A DNA stretch of 64,000 bases from Flavobacterium sp. GT3R68 (GCF_007109225.1 NZ_VJZK01000001.1:1-64000); one strand, 5' to 3'. Shown: positions 36,058 through 46,325, counted from the first letter of the stretch. Program-made: numbers and translations. Notes: a model not told the origin generated them from the letters alone.

Positions 36058-36091
36058 AAAAAATGCCTTTCCGTATAGAAAGGCATTTTTT
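36058..36091 (-). terminator. Terminator of the act-cox operon
   Basis: A 14-bp stem AAAAAATGCCTTTC/GAAAGGCATTTTTT with loop CGTATA lies 16 nt after the coxA stop. The T-rich arm points in the minus direction. It ends the eight-gene respiratory operon. Confidence 0.92.
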
Positions 36092-36106
36092 ATATAGTAT
36101 GAAAAG

Positions 36107-37891
36107 TTAGTGATGTAATACTTCTTCACCTTCTTTCATTGGAACATTTTGAGGAACAAAATCATCATCATGTCCAGGCTTACTGTAATCGTAAGGCCAT
36201 CTGTGAACGTGAGGAATTTCTCCTGGCCAGTTTCCGTGCATGTGCTCGATTGGCGCTGTCCATTCCAATGTGTTCGATCTCCAAGGATTCTGAACTGTTC
36301 TCTTACCGTAAAAAATACTACTGAAGAAATTGTAAAGAAAAACCAATTGGAACGCTCCTCCCACTAAGGCGAAAATAGTGATCAATACGTTTACATTCTG
36401 TAAATCATCAAATAATGGAAAGTTCGTGTTGGTGTAATAACGTCTTGGCAATCCTGCCATTCCGATAAAGTGCATTGGGAAAAATACCCCATAAGCACAA
36501 ATTGCAGTTACCCAAAAGTGAATGTATCCTAAATTTTTGTTTAACATTCTTCCGAACATTTTTGGGAACCAGTGGTAGATTCCGGCGAACATTCCGTAAA
36601 GAGCAGAAATACCCATTACTAAGTGGAAGTGTGCAACTACAAAATACGTATCGTGAACGTTAATATCCAAAGTACTGTCTCCAAGAATAATTCCTGTTAG
36701 ACCTCCAGTAATGAAAGTCGAAACCAATCCGATAGAGAACAACATCGCAGGGTTTAGCTGTAAGTTACCTTTCCAAAGCGTTGTGATATAGTTGAACGCC
36801 TTTACTGCAGATGGGATTGCAATCAACAATGTGGTAAAGGTAAACACCGATCCAAGGAATGGATTCATCCCCGAGATAAACATGTGGTGACCCCAAACGA
36901 TTGTGGATAAGAATGCAATTGCCAAAATTGACATGATCATCGCACGGTATCCAAAGATAGGCTTACGTGAATTGGTCGCGATAACTTCAGATGTGATACC
37001 TAATGCAGGTAACAATACGATATATACTTCAGGGTGTCCCAAGAACCAGAATAAGTGTTCGAATAATACTGGGGAACCTCCTTGGTAATGCAAAACCTCT
37101 CCAGCGATATAAATATCAGAAAGGAAGAAAGACGTACCAAAGCTTCTGTCAAAAATCAATAATAAAGCAGCTGATAATAAAACCGGGAAAGAAACGATAC
37201 CGATGATAGCCGTTACAAAGAAAGCCCAGATAGTAAGCGGCAATCTCGTCATTGACATTCCTTTTGTTCTAAGGTTGATTACGGTAACCACATAATTAAG
37301 TGATCCCATTAATGAAGATGCAATAAAGATCGCCATTGAAACCAACCATAATGTCATTCCTAAACCTGAACCTGGAATAGCTTGTGGCAATGCGCTTAAA
37401 GGCGGATAAATTGTCCAACCTGCAGATGCTGGTCCAGCTTCTACAAATAAGGAACTAACCATAACTACACTTGATAAAAAGAATAGCCAGTAAGAGATCA
37501 TATTCAAAAATCCGGAAGCCATATCGCGGGCTCCAATCTGAAGTGGGATCAATAAGTTACTGAACGTTCCACTCAGTCCGGCCGTCAGTACAAAGAAGAC
37601 CATGATGGTACCGTGTATGGTAACTAAAGCCAGGTATATATCATTTGCCATTACCCCGTCAGGAGCAAATTTATCGCCTAATAGTACATTGAATATTTTA
37701 AAAGATTCTTCAGGCCAGGCCAATTGCATTCTAAAAAGCATTGACATACCCACTCCGATAACACCCATAATAATACCGGTAATAAGGTATTGTTTGGCAA
37801 TCATCTTATGATCGATACTAAAGATATATTTTGTTATGAAAGTATCTTTATGGTGGTGTTCGTGTTCGTGATCGTGTCCTTCTGCTGACAT
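36107..37891 (-). CDS. Cytochrome c oxidase subunit I
   Basis: The product is 594 aa, the catalytic heme-copper subunit with 12 core helices. Copper B ligands: FLGHPEVYIV (His-Glu-Tyr region) and WGHHMFISG. The heme ligand pair is in FVVAHFHLVMG. The N-terminus is His/Glu-rich (GHDHEHEHHHKD) and the C-terminus ends in two His. It follows subunit II by 25 nt and is the last gene of the act-cox operon. The Tyr in GHPEVYI marks the A-family oxidases. Gene naming varies (coxA/ctaD). Confidence 0.97.
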   Translation of the reverse strand: MSAEGHDHEHEHHHKDTFITKYIFSIDHKMIAKQYLITGIIMGVIGVGMSMLFRMQLAWPEESFKIFNVLLGDKFAPDGVMANDIYLALVTIHGTIMVFFVLTAGLSGTFSNLLIPLQIGARDMASGFLNMISYWLFFLSSVVMVSSLFVEAGPASAGWTIYPPLSALPQAIPGSGLGMTLWLVSMAIFIASSLMGSLNYVVTVINLRTKGMSMTRLPLTIWAFFVTAIIGIVSFPVLLSAALLLIFDRSFGTSFFLSDIYIAGEVLHYQGGSPVLFEHLFWFLGHPEVYIVLLPALGITSEVIATNSRKPIFGYRAMIMSILAIAFLSTIVWGHHMFISGMNPFLGSVFTFTTLLIAIPSAVKAFNYITTLWKGNLQLNPAMLFSIGLVSTFITGGLTGIILGDSTLDINVHDTYFVVAHFHLVMGISALYGMFAGIYHWFPKMFGRMLNKNLGYIHFWVTAICAYGVFFPMHFIGMAGLPRRYYTNTNFPLFDDLQNVNVLITIFALVGGAFQLVFLYNFFSSIFYGKRTVQNPWRSNTLEWTAPIEHMHGNWPGEIPHVHRWPYDYSKPGHDDDFVPQNVPMKEGEEVLHH

Positions 37892-37916
37892 ATATGTTAA
37901 CTTTAAATTATCTTAA

Positions 37917-39077
37917 TTATTTTTTTGCAATTGAAGCCGCTGGAGTTTTTGCAGCAACTGCCGCAGTATCCATAGCATTAACCGGTACTTTTACTTCTTG
38001 TGGAGTTTCTTTGGAAGCTTTAAAAGCAGCCACCACTGTTGGCTTGTCTTGTAACCATTTCTTATAATCCTCCGGTGTATCCACAATAATTTTCATTTGC
38101 ATGTTGTAATGCGAAGCTCCACAAATTTTATTACAAAGCAATAAATAATCGAAAGTGTAAGGATCAAGCGCCGGCTCGCCTTTGGCTAGAAGTTCAATGC
38201 TTTTTTTTGATCTAATTTCATTGATTGTATTCACTTTCTCAATCATGTAAGGAAGTTCCCTATATTCTTCAGTAGTGTAAGTTGGGGTGAAAGCAAATTC
38301 AGTTACCATACCAGGAACACAGTTCATCTGCGCTCTAAAGAAGGGCATGTATGCGGAGTGCAATACATCCTGAGAACGCATTTTGAAATGTATCTTTTTT
38401 CCTTTAGGAATATGCAATTCAGAAACTGAAATATCATCCTGTGCATTTGGATCAGCCAAATCAACACCTAAAGAGTTTACTCCGTCGATGTATCTTACAT
38501 TCGCTTTTCCTAATACGTTGTCTTCACCTGAATATCGTGCTTCCCAGCTAAATTGTTTTGCATATAATTCAATAACGATAGTTTCCTCGTCCTCATCAAT
38601 AAACATAATATTCGTCCAAGCGTACAATCCGTAAAGGATCAACCCGGCTAGTACAACAGCAGGGATAACGCTCCATACAAATTCCAGTTTATTATTATCT
38701 GCAAAGTACAATGCTTTATTGGTTTGCTTACCTCTGTATTTGAAAGCAAAATAATGCAATAGTGCCTGAGTTATCGCCTGTACAAGGAAAATCAACACCC
38801 ATGTGATGTTCATTAAATTATCAATTAGCGGCCCGTGCTCGGAAGCTGGTGTATGAAGTACTAAATGTCCCCATTTCAACAATCCGTAAATTGTAAAAAT
38901 ATAGATGAACGCCAAGAAACCAAACATCAAGTATCCTTGTATGTTATTATCATTATCCGTTGCAACCTGTGAATTTTCAGTATTCCCTCCTACTTGAGTC
39001 AAATCAAATATCTTGGTCAACTGCCATAACGCAGTAGATAATAAAACTAGAACTATAATTACCAACAAACTTGTCAT
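37917..39077 (-). CDS. Cytochrome c oxidase subunit II (CuA subunit)
   Basis: The product is 386 aa. The binuclear CuA site shows as CNKICGASHYNMQM (CxxxCxxxH) together with the upstream DVLHSAYMPFF and the acidic cytochrome-docking region. N-terminal helices include residues 1-20, 48-66, 87-110 and 130-152, more than the usual two, so the N-terminus is extended. A low-complexity Ala/Lys tail follows residue 350. No heme c motif is fused, so this is aa3- rather than caa3-type as read here. Confidence 0.95.
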   Translation of the reverse strand: MTSLLVIIVLVLLSTALWQLTKIFDLTQVGGNTENSQVATDNDNNIQGYLMFGFLAFIYIFTIYGLLKWGHLVLHTPASEHGPLIDNLMNITWVLIFLVQAITQALLHYFAFKYRGKQTNKALYFADNNKLEFVWSVIPAVVLAGLILYGLYAWTNIMFIDEDEETIVIELYAKQFSWEARYSGEDNVLGKANVRYIDGVNSLGVDLADPNAQDDISVSELHIPKGKKIHFKMRSQDVLHSAYMPFFRAQMNCVPGMVTEFAFTPTYTTEEYRELPYMIEKVNTINEIRSKKSIELLAKGEPALDPYTFDYLLLCNKICGASHYNMQMKIIVDTPEDYKKWLQDKPTVVAAFKASKETPQEVKVPVNAMDTAAVAAKTPAASIAKK

Positions 39078-39095
39078 CTGTTTTTACTTTAAATA

Positions 39096-40616
39096 TTAAT
39101 AATGAAAATGTTTACTTTCTTCAATGAAAGGATTTCTCTTTGGCAACAAAGGTGATTTACCTAATGCTGTAAAAACAACAAAAATAAATAGTCCAAGGAA
39201 GAAAAGTACTGATCCAATTTCTGCAACTCCGATGAACCATTGGTCGCCAACAGTCCCAGGCATAATCATGTTAAAGAAATCGATATAGTGACCGGCTAAA
39301 ATAACGATTCCAGCCATTACGATTACCCAAGTAATTCGTTTGAAATCAGTATTGATTAATATCAAAATAGGGAATAAGAAATTCATAACAACCGCACCAA
39401 AGAAAGGAAGATTGTACAATTCAATTCTCGTAACGAAGTACGTAACTTCCTCAGGAATATTAGCATACCAGATCAACATAAATTGAGAAAACCATAAGTA
39501 CGTCCAGAATACAGAGATACCGAACATAAATTTTGCTAAATCGTGAATATGGCTTGTATTCACATATTCTAAATATCCTTTAGATTTCAGGTAAACTGTC
39601 ACCAATGCAATAGTTGTTATTCCGCTTACAAAGAAACTCGCAAACACATACCATCCAAACAAAGTACTGAACCAGTGTGGGTCAATCGACATAATCCAGT
39701 CCCATGACATAATTGACTCGGATACAATAAAGAACACTAAAAACATAGCTGAGATGTTAAAATTCTTCTTGTAGAAGCTATCGTCATTTGATTCATCCTG
39801 CGCCAAACAATTTTTTCTTGAAAAATATCTATATGCATTCCATCCTAGTAAAAATACCGCTGCTCTGATGATCCAGAAAGGGAAATTTAAATATCCTGAT
39901 TTCGCCTGTATCAATTCATCATGCGCGACAACATCCTTATCCATCCAAATGAATAAATGATTGGATTCAAAAACATGTAATCCCGTAAGAAGAAGAATTA
40001 TAAAAAATATAATAGAGGCAACTGGCAAATATGCCGTAATACCTTGCATTACTCTGAACAGTACCGGAGACCAACCCGCTTGCGCCACTTGTTGGATTGC
40101 GTAGAAAGCTAAAACCCCCATCGAAACCAACATAAAGAAAATACATGCCACATATAAGGCAGCCCATGGCTTATTTTGCAATTGGTGCAAAACGTGCTTT
40201 AAATGTGCCTCATGTTCTGCATGAGCATCCTCATGATCAACTGCTTCTTTTTTATGTGCTGTCGTCTCTTGGTTGTCATGGTTTGCAACTGAAGGCTCTA
40301 CACCAGCGGCCGTTACAGCTATAGTGTCTGTATGAACAGAATCTATTTCTTTTCCAGAAGCACTATCCGTTGCGGAAACAGCAACAGCTTCGTGTTCAAC
40401 CGAGGTCTTGTGTTCAGTAGCAACTGGCTCATGAGCCGCTTCCACTTCGTAAGTAGCTGCTTCTGCATGATGTGTTCCATGGGATTCCGCAGCAAGAATT
40501 TTTTCTACTTCTTGAATATCTTTCGGGGCAGTTAAAAAACCATATCCAATTCCCAAAACACCAATTAGCATTAGGATAAAAGAAAATGTTTTTAATTTAC
40601 TTGAAAATGTGTACAT
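39096..40616 (-). CDS. actF: Alternative complex III subunit ActF (quinol:cytochrome c oxidoreductase)
   Basis: The product is 506 aa. About ten membrane helices form an NrfD-like core related to ActC. Between the first helix (1-28) and the second (near residue 150) lies a periplasmic-side or loop insertion of about 115 residues that is rich in His, Glu, Ala and Thr and low in complexity. Such a segment is not part of the ActF core. It is sixth in the actABCDEF order; the next gene downstream is oxidase subunit II, 18 nt away. Confidence 0.9.
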   Translation of the reverse strand: MYTFSSKLKTFSFILMLIGVLGIGYGFLTAPKDIQEVEKILAAESHGTHHAEAATYEVEAAHEPVATEHKTSVEHEAVAVSATDSASGKEIDSVHTDTIAVTAAGVEPSVANHDNQETTAHKKEAVDHEDAHAEHEAHLKHVLHQLQNKPWAALYVACIFFMLVSMGVLAFYAIQQVAQAGWSPVLFRVMQGITAYLPVASIIFFIILLLTGLHVFESNHLFIWMDKDVVAHDELIQAKSGYLNFPFWIIRAAVFLLGWNAYRYFSRKNCLAQDESNDDSFYKKNFNISAMFLVFFIVSESIMSWDWIMSIDPHWFSTLFGWYVFASFFVSGITTIALVTVYLKSKGYLEYVNTSHIHDLAKFMFGISVFWTYLWFSQFMLIWYANIPEEVTYFVTRIELYNLPFFGAVVMNFLFPILILINTDFKRITWVIVMAGIVILAGHYIDFFNMIMPGTVGDQWFIGVAEIGSVLFFLGLFIFVVFTALGKSPLLPKRNPFIEESKHFHY

Positions 40617-40643
40617 ATCTATTACGATGAGTTTGTTCTACAA

Positions 40644-41189
40644 TTATAATTCGCTTTTCAGTTTTAGCACATAGGCCGCTACTAACCAACGTTCGTGTGC
40701 ACTTAATTGATTGGCATGAGAGCCCATCGCGTTAAGACCGTATGTTTCTACATGAAAAACACTACCTTCAGTGATTACGCGGTCTTTGTAACTTGGCACT
40801 CCTAGGAATTTTTCCTGTTTCACCAATTTACCCTTACCATCACCACCGGCACCGTGACAAATCGCGCAGTAAATTTCAAAAAGTGCCTTTCCTTTATCTA
40901 AATCTCTGGACAATGAGTCCAATGGTGATTTCAAATTGGCTTTTGCCAACTCGTAACCAGCAGTTGAATTTTCATATTCGTATACCTCATAGCCTCGGTT
41001 GATAGATCCGTTAGCAGGAAGCTGACCTTCTTTACCGTTTGGAAATACATCTGATTCAGAATACGTTTCCGCTCCTGCAGATTCATACATGTTAGGCATG
41101 TATTGGTAGTTTGGATTTTTTTTATCGTGGCAAGAAGTTACTAATGCTGACAGACCAAATAAAATCATTATTTTATATACCCTTTTCAT
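40644..41189 (-). CDS. actE: Alternative complex III subunit ActE (monoheme cytochrome c lipoprotein)
   Basis: The product is 181 aa. A lipoprotein signal with lipid Cys20 (SALVTSC) is followed by a cytochrome c domain with heme motif C108-A-I-C111-H112 (YCAICHGAGGDG) and distal Met in GLNAMGSH. ActE is the periplasmic monoheme cytochrome that receives electrons from ActA and passes them to the oxidase or a soluble carrier. It lies between ActD and ActF. Confidence 0.94.
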   Translation of the reverse strand: MKRVYKIMILFGLSALVTSCHDKKNPNYQYMPNMYESAGAETYSESDVFPNGKEGQLPANGSINRGYEVYEYENSTAGYELAKANLKSPLDSLSRDLDKGKALFEIYCAICHGAGGDGKGKLVKQEKFLGVPSYKDRVITEGSVFHVETYGLNAMGSHANQLSAHERWLVAAYVLKLKSEL

Positions 41190-41197
41190 ATCTTCTA

Positions 41198-41722
41198 TTA
41201 ATGCTTATCGATTACTTTTATTTCTACCGCACCTGTGTTTTGGAAAAAAGAAATTAATTCTTCCTCATTATTATTTACAGCCACTTCCATTAGGAAATGA
41301 TCGTCGGTAGTTCTTACATCCGGATTTTCAGCTTGTTTAAAAGGCCATAATTTACTTCTCATATAAAAAGTAATTACCATTAAGTGCGCTGCAAAGAATA
41401 CAGTCATCTCAAACATAATTGGCACGAAAGCCGGCATATTCTGAATATAACTGAAACTAGGCTTACCTCCTATATCTTGTGGCCAATCCTGAATCATAAT
41501 AAAATTCATCATCGCTGTTGCAACCGAAAGTCCCACACAACCGTATATAAAAGCACATATAGCTAATCGTGTTGGGGCAATTCCCATCGCTTTATCCAAT
41601 CCGTGAACTGGAAAAGGTGTAAAAACCTCTTCAATATGGTGATGAGCTGCACGTGTTTTTTTAACCGCATCCATCAAAATATCATCGTCATTATAAATGG
41701 CGTATATTACTTTATTACTCAT
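41198..41722 (-). CDS. actD: Alternative complex III subunit ActD (DUF3341)
   Basis: The product is 174 aa. The N-terminal soluble domain (DDDILMDAVKKTRAAHHHIEEVFTPFPVHG) and two helices (AICAFIYGCVGLSVATAMMNF and AFVPIMFEMTVFFAAHLMVITF) match DUF3341/ActD. The His-His-His in AHHHIE is a visible local cluster. It starts 8 nt before the ActC stop (overlap), which couples the two. Confidence 0.94.
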   Translation of the reverse strand: MSNKVIYAIYNDDDILMDAVKKTRAAHHHIEEVFTPFPVHGLDKAMGIAPTRLAICAFIYGCVGLSVATAMMNFIMIQDWPQDIGGKPSFSYIQNMPAFVPIMFEMTVFFAAHLMVITFYMRSKLWPFKQAENPDVRTTDDHFLMEVAVNNNEEELISFFQNTGAVEIKVIDKH

Positions 41723-43118
41723 GATGTGAATCTTTATTTGCTTCTCTTTCTCTAATGTAATTATCTCCGGTTCCTTTCAAGATCGTTTTCACCTCTGCCT
41801 GCGCAATCACTGGGAATGTTCGGGCATATAATAAAAACAATACGAAGAAGAATCCAATTGTCCCGATAAATGTTCCAATATCTACAAATGTAGGAGAGAA
41901 CATCGTCCAGGATGACGGCAGGTAATCTCTGTGCAATGAAGTCACGATAATTACGAAACGTTCGAACCACATACCAATATTTACAACAATAGAGATAATG
42001 AATGAGAACATGATACTTGTTCTTAATTTTTTAAACCACATGAACTGCGGAGAGAAAACGTTACAGGTCATCATCGCCCAGTAAGCCCACCAGTAAGGTC
42101 CGGTAGCTCTGTTCAAGAATGCATATTGTTCGTACTCCACTCCAGAATACCAAGCTACGAAAAGCTCCGTGATATAGGCAACACCCACGATAGAACCCGT
42201 AATCATAATTACAATGTTCATTAATTCGATATGTTGAACCGTGATGTAAGCTTCCAGATTAGATACTTTTCTCATAATGATAAGCAACGTATTTACCATC
42301 GCAAATCCAGAGAAAACAGCTCCGGCAACAAAGTACGGAGGGAAGATAGTAGTATGCCATCCAGGGATAACCGACGTAGCAAAGTCCATCGATACGATGG
42401 TATGTACCGAAAGCACAAGAGGAGTTGCTAATCCTGCAAGCACTAAAGAAACTTCTTCAAAACGCTGCCAGTCTTTTGCACGTCCACTCCATCCAAAACT
42501 TAATATTGTATAAATTCTTTTTGTAAAAGGCGTTACCGCTCGGTCCCTAAGCATTGCAAAATCAGGCAATAAACCTGTCCACCAGAAAACCAATGATACA
42601 GAAAGATACGTAGAAATTGCAAATACGTCCCAAAGCAATGGTGAGTTAAAGTTCACCCATAAAGAACCAAACTGGTTCGGGATCGGCAATACCCAAAATG
42701 CTAACCATGGACGACCCATGTGGATGATTGGAAATAAACCTGCCTGGATTACCGAGAAGATAGTCATGGCTTCTGCAGAACGATTAATGGCCATTCTCCA
42801 TCTTTGACGGAATAATAAAAGTACAGCTGAAATCAGTGTTCCTGCATGACCAATACCAACCCACCAAACGAAGTTAGTAATATCCCAAGCCCAACCAACT
42901 GTTTTGTTTAATCCCCATGTACCAATACCGGTAGAGATGGTGTAAATGATACAACCTAATCCCCAAAGGAATGCGGTTAATGCGATTGAAAATACAATCC
43001 ACCATTGTTTGTTGGCTTCACCTTCTACAGGCGCAGCTACATCTACTGTTACATCGTGATAAGACTTATCACCTATAACTAAAGGTTTTCTAATGGGAGC
43101 TTCGTAGTGAGACGACAT
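41715..43118 (-). CDS. actC: Alternative complex III subunit ActC (NrfD/PsrC-like)
   Basis: The product is 467 aa with ten helices. This is the quinol-binding membrane subunit. Core motifs include GIGHAGTLISAVLLLFRQRW and RSAEAMTIFSVIQAGLFPIIHMGRPW; the RxxxNRSAEAMT stretch is a known NrfD family mark. It overlaps ActD by 8 nt at its 3' end and follows ActB by 36 nt. Confidence 0.95.
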   Translation of the reverse strand: MSSHYEAPIRKPLVIGDKSYHDVTVDVAAPVEGEANKQWWIVFSIALTAFLWGLGCIIYTISTGIGTWGLNKTVGWAWDITNFVWWVGIGHAGTLISAVLLLFRQRWRMAINRSAEAMTIFSVIQAGLFPIIHMGRPWLAFWVLPIPNQFGSLWVNFNSPLLWDVFAISTYLSVSLVFWWTGLLPDFAMLRDRAVTPFTKRIYTILSFGWSGRAKDWQRFEEVSLVLAGLATPLVLSVHTIVSMDFATSVIPGWHTTIFPPYFVAGAVFSGFAMVNTLLIIMRKVSNLEAYITVQHIELMNIVIMITGSIVGVAYITELFVAWYSGVEYEQYAFLNRATGPYWWAYWAMMTCNVFSPQFMWFKKLRTSIMFSFIISIVVNIGMWFERFVIIVTSLHRDYLPSSWTMFSPTFVDIGTFIGTIGFFFVLFLLYARTFPVIAQAEVKTILKGTGDNYIREREANKDSHHE

Positions 43119-43154
43119 AATCCTTTATCTTGTTACTTATTAATTATTTTTTAA

Positions 43155-46100
43155 CTAGGTATTTCTAACTTTTACGTGATAGATAACGTTCGGTTTTGTT
43201 CCGACATGTTCCAATAAATGATACATTCTTTCATCCTGAACTAATTCAGCCACATGACTATCTTTATCATTCACATCCCCAAACACCATGGCTCCGGTAG
43301 AACAGGCATTTGAACAAGCTGTCTGGAATTCACCATCTACCACAGGTCTTCCTTCGCGTTTGGCTGTAAGAATAGTTGCTTGTGTCATTTGAATACACAT
43401 AGAACATTTCTCCATAACCCCTCTTGAACGAACATTCACATCCGGATTCAATACCATACGACCTAAATCGTCATTCATATTGTAATCAAATTCGCTGTTT
43501 CCGTTATACAAGAACCAGTTGAAACGACGTACTTTATACGGACAGTTATTAGCGCAGTAACGAGTACCCACACATCGGTTGTATGCCATATGGTTTTGAC
43601 CCTGACGACCGTGAGAGGTAGCAGCAACAGGGCAAACAGTCTCACATGGAGCATGGTTACAGTGCTGACACATTACCGGCTGGAAAGAAACCTGCGGGTT
43701 TTCCGCTGCAATTTCCATTTCACCGAATCCGCCTAAAGATCCTTTTTTACCAAACAATCCGTCGAAATTTTCTTTCTTTTCATTGTCTTCCGCAAAAGTA
43801 TCTTCTGAAGAGTAGTATCTGTCGATACGCAACCAGTGCATATCACGACTTCTACGTACTTCCGTTTTCCCAACAACTGGAACGTTATTTTCAGAGTGAC
43901 AGGCAATCACACAGGCACCACAACCGGTACATGCATTTAAGTCGATCGAAAGATTGAAATGATGTCCAACAGAACGGTCAAATGAATCCCACAAATCTAC
44001 TGTTGTTGCAGCAACTTCTTTATGATCTAAAGATACCATAGGAACCATGTTCCACTCTTTGGCATCTTTTGTATTGAATATTTCTAAAGTAGTTTCTTTG
44101 ATAATATCCCCTCTACCCATTAACGTTTTTTGTCCCTGAACACATGCAAATTCATGTTCTCCCGGAGCTTTTGTTAATTTGGCAGACTGAACGTCATTAA
44201 AACCTTTATATAAAGCATAGGCATTCACCCCTACTTGCATTTCTTCTTTTATAGCGGCTTTTTTACCATATCCTAAAGCAAGACCCATAGTCCCTTTAGC
44301 CTGACCTGGCTGAACAATTACTGGAACATTTTCTAATTTTGTACCGGCAACAGTAATAGTTGCATAGCTACCATTAAGACCACCATTCGCAACAATCTCA
44401 TTAGACATTCCTAATTTATCAGCATCAGCTTTGGAAACGGTAACGTAATTATCCCAGGAAACTCTTGTAATCGGATCCGGAAACTCTTGTAACCAAGGGT
44501 TGTTAGCCTGCTGACCATCTCCCAGACCGGTTTTGGTATACAATACCAATTCCATATCCTGAGTTGGTTTTGATTGCGCCAAAGCACTAGCAGCTCCGCT
44601 AAAATCAGCTGATCCACCTGAAACTCCAGAAACAGTTGCGCCAACATAAACACCATCGTGAACCACTTTATTCCATGTAGCACCAGAAATGATTGTAGAA
44701 GCATTCGCTTTCAGGTAATCATAAAATGTTACTGAACTGCCATTCCAAGCTAACAATGCATCTTGGAATTGTTTGGTATTGAATAAAGGACGGATGGTAG
44801 GTTGAGTCAATGCGTAGCTTCCTTTTGTGATGCTCACATCTCCCCATGACTCTAAATAATGAGGAACAGCCGCTGCAATAGTTGCGATAGAAGCTGTTTC
44901 GTCTTCTTTTAGTGAGAACGCAACTGAAGTTTTCACTTTTTTCAAAGCGTCTTTGAATTCAGCGCTGTTTGGTAATGTATAAGCTGGATTAACGTTACTC
45001 ATGATCAACGTATGAACGCTTCCTGCTTTCATATCATTAATTAACTGAGCAACTTTCTCGTTAGATCCTTTTCTGATTTGTCTTGTACCTGTTGTTGTAA
45101 AAGCTTCACTTGATAACGCCTGATTAATTGCAAGAACTAACAACTGAGCGTTTTTGTCCTGGATTCCAGAAACTAAAACCCCTTTACTTCCGGCCGCTTT
45201 TAACTGCTGAGCCGCTTTAGTAACTACTGCATCCAGTTCTTTATCAAGAGTACCTGATACACCTGAACCTGTAATTACACTATATATTTTAACTAAGGCT
45301 TGCTTTTGATTTGCGGTTGACATCGGAACACGTTTGTCAGCTGCTGCTCCGGACAATGTCATGTTTGCTTCCATTTGGAAATGACGCGACATTTTTCCGT
45401 TTTTAGGAACTCTTCCTTTTGCATAACCCGCATCGTAACCTCCACCTTGCCAATCTCCTAAGAAATCCGCACCTACAGAAACAATTAATGAAGCTTTTGA
45501 AAAGTCATAATCAACTAAAGCTCTTTCACCGTATGCAGTTTCGAATGCATCCAATGCTTCAGATGACGAAACAGCATCATAAATCACATGTTTTGCATTG
45601 TTGGCAGCAACGAATTCTCCAATTAATTTTTCAGTCGACGGACTTGCCAATGTACTGGTCAAAACCACGATTTGACCTCCTTTTGCCTTAGCTTCTGCCA
45701 AACTTGCTTTCACTTTAGTATCCACATCAGCCCAAGCTGCATTTTTACCAGCAATTTTCGGCCCTTTCAAACGCAGGCTGTCATACATTGATAAAACAGA
45801 TGCATGAACTCTGGCGTTTGCAGCAAATTTTGCTCCGACTATATTATTGTTATCAATTTTGATTGGACGCCCTTCACGTGTTTTTACCAAAAGATTAGCA
45901 AAATCAAAACCATCAAACATCGTAGTTGCATAATAATCGGCAATTCCGGGAATGATTTGTTCTGGTTGTAAAACGTAAGGGATCGACTTATGCACAGGAC
46001 CTTCACATGCCGCAAGCGAAGCCGCAGCAGTACTGAATCCAACGTACTTTAAGAAATCACGACGTGTTGTAGATGAAGAAGATAAAGACTCTTTATCCCC

Positions 46101-46217
46101 TAAAAACTCATCCGTAGGGATAGCTTCAACAAATTCGTTATTTCTAAGCGTCTCAACAATAGAACTATTTTCGTTTAGTTCTTCAACACTTTTCCAGTAT
46201 TTTTTGTTTGATGACAT
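43155..46217 (-). CDS. actB: Alternative complex III subunit ActB (molybdopterin-like/Fe-S fusion)
   Basis: The product is 1020 aa. The N-terminal domain resembles a molybdopterin oxidoreductase but likely binds no Mo, as in the known family; the C-terminal domain (about 730-1010) binds four Fe-S clusters (CTGCGACVIACHSENNVP, CQHCNHAPCETVCP, CANNCPYKVRRFNW, CSMCIQM..CSNACSTGA). A twin-arginine export signal TTRRDFLKYVGF (about 51-62) is followed by AAC, which could also be lipid-modified. This is the electron relay between the quinol site and the hemes. Confidence 0.96.
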   Translation of the reverse strand: MSSNKKYWKSVEELNENSSIVETLRNNEFVEAIPTDEFLGDKESLSSSSTTRRDFLKYVGFSTAAASLAACEGPVHKSIPYVLQPEQIIPGIADYYATTMFDGFDFANLLVKTREGRPIKIDNNNIVGAKFAANARVHASVLSMYDSLRLKGPKIAGKNAAWADVDTKVKASLAEAKAKGGQIVVLTSTLASPSTEKLIGEFVAANNAKHVIYDAVSSSEALDAFETAYGERALVDYDFSKASLIVSVGADFLGDWQGGGYDAGYAKGRVPKNGKMSRHFQMEANMTLSGAAADKRVPMSTANQKQALVKIYSVITGSGVSGTLDKELDAVVTKAAQQLKAAGSKGVLVSGIQDKNAQLLVLAINQALSSEAFTTTGTRQIRKGSNEKVAQLINDMKAGSVHTLIMSNVNPAYTLPNSAEFKDALKKVKTSVAFSLKEDETASIATIAAAVPHYLESWGDVSITKGSYALTQPTIRPLFNTKQFQDALLAWNGSSVTFYDYLKANASTIISGATWNKVVHDGVYVGATVSGVSGGSADFSGAASALAQSKPTQDMELVLYTKTGLGDGQQANNPWLQEFPDPITRVSWDNYVTVSKADADKLGMSNEIVANGGLNGSYATITVAGTKLENVPVIVQPGQAKGTMGLALGYGKKAAIKEEMQVGVNAYALYKGFNDVQSAKLTKAPGEHEFACVQGQKTLMGRGDIIKETTLEIFNTKDAKEWNMVPMVSLDHKEVAATTVDLWDSFDRSVGHHFNLSIDLNACTGCGACVIACHSENNVPVVGKTEVRRSRDMHWLRIDRYYSSEDTFAEDNEKKENFDGLFGKKGSLGGFGEMEIAAENPQVSFQPVMCQHCNHAPCETVCPVAATSHGRQGQNHMAYNRCVGTRYCANNCPYKVRRFNWFLYNGNSEFDYNMNDDLGRMVLNPDVNVRSRGVMEKCSMCIQMTQATILTAKREGRPVVDGEFQTACSNACSTGAMVFGDVNDKDSHVAELVQDERMYHLLEHVGTKPNVIYHVKVRNT

Positions 46218-46267
46218 CGTATATAAATATTAGCTTCTTAAAATTATTTTTATTTCTCAGTTATTTG

Positions 46268-46321
46268 GTTTAAAGTTTAAAGTTTCAGGTTTCCCACAAA
46301 CTTTAAACTTAAACTTTAAAC
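46268..46321. repeat. AT-rich inverted repeat between ActA and ActB genes
   Basis: GTTTAAAGTTTAAAGTTT (46268-46285) is followed by a 12-nt spacer and AAACTTTAAACTTAAACTTTAAAC, giving a stem of about 17-20 bp with one small bulge. It sits in the 108-nt gap between two co-directional operon genes, where it could act as a processing or stability element; the same simple TTTAAAG unit is reiterated. Confidence 0.7.
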
Positions 46322-46325
46322 TTCT

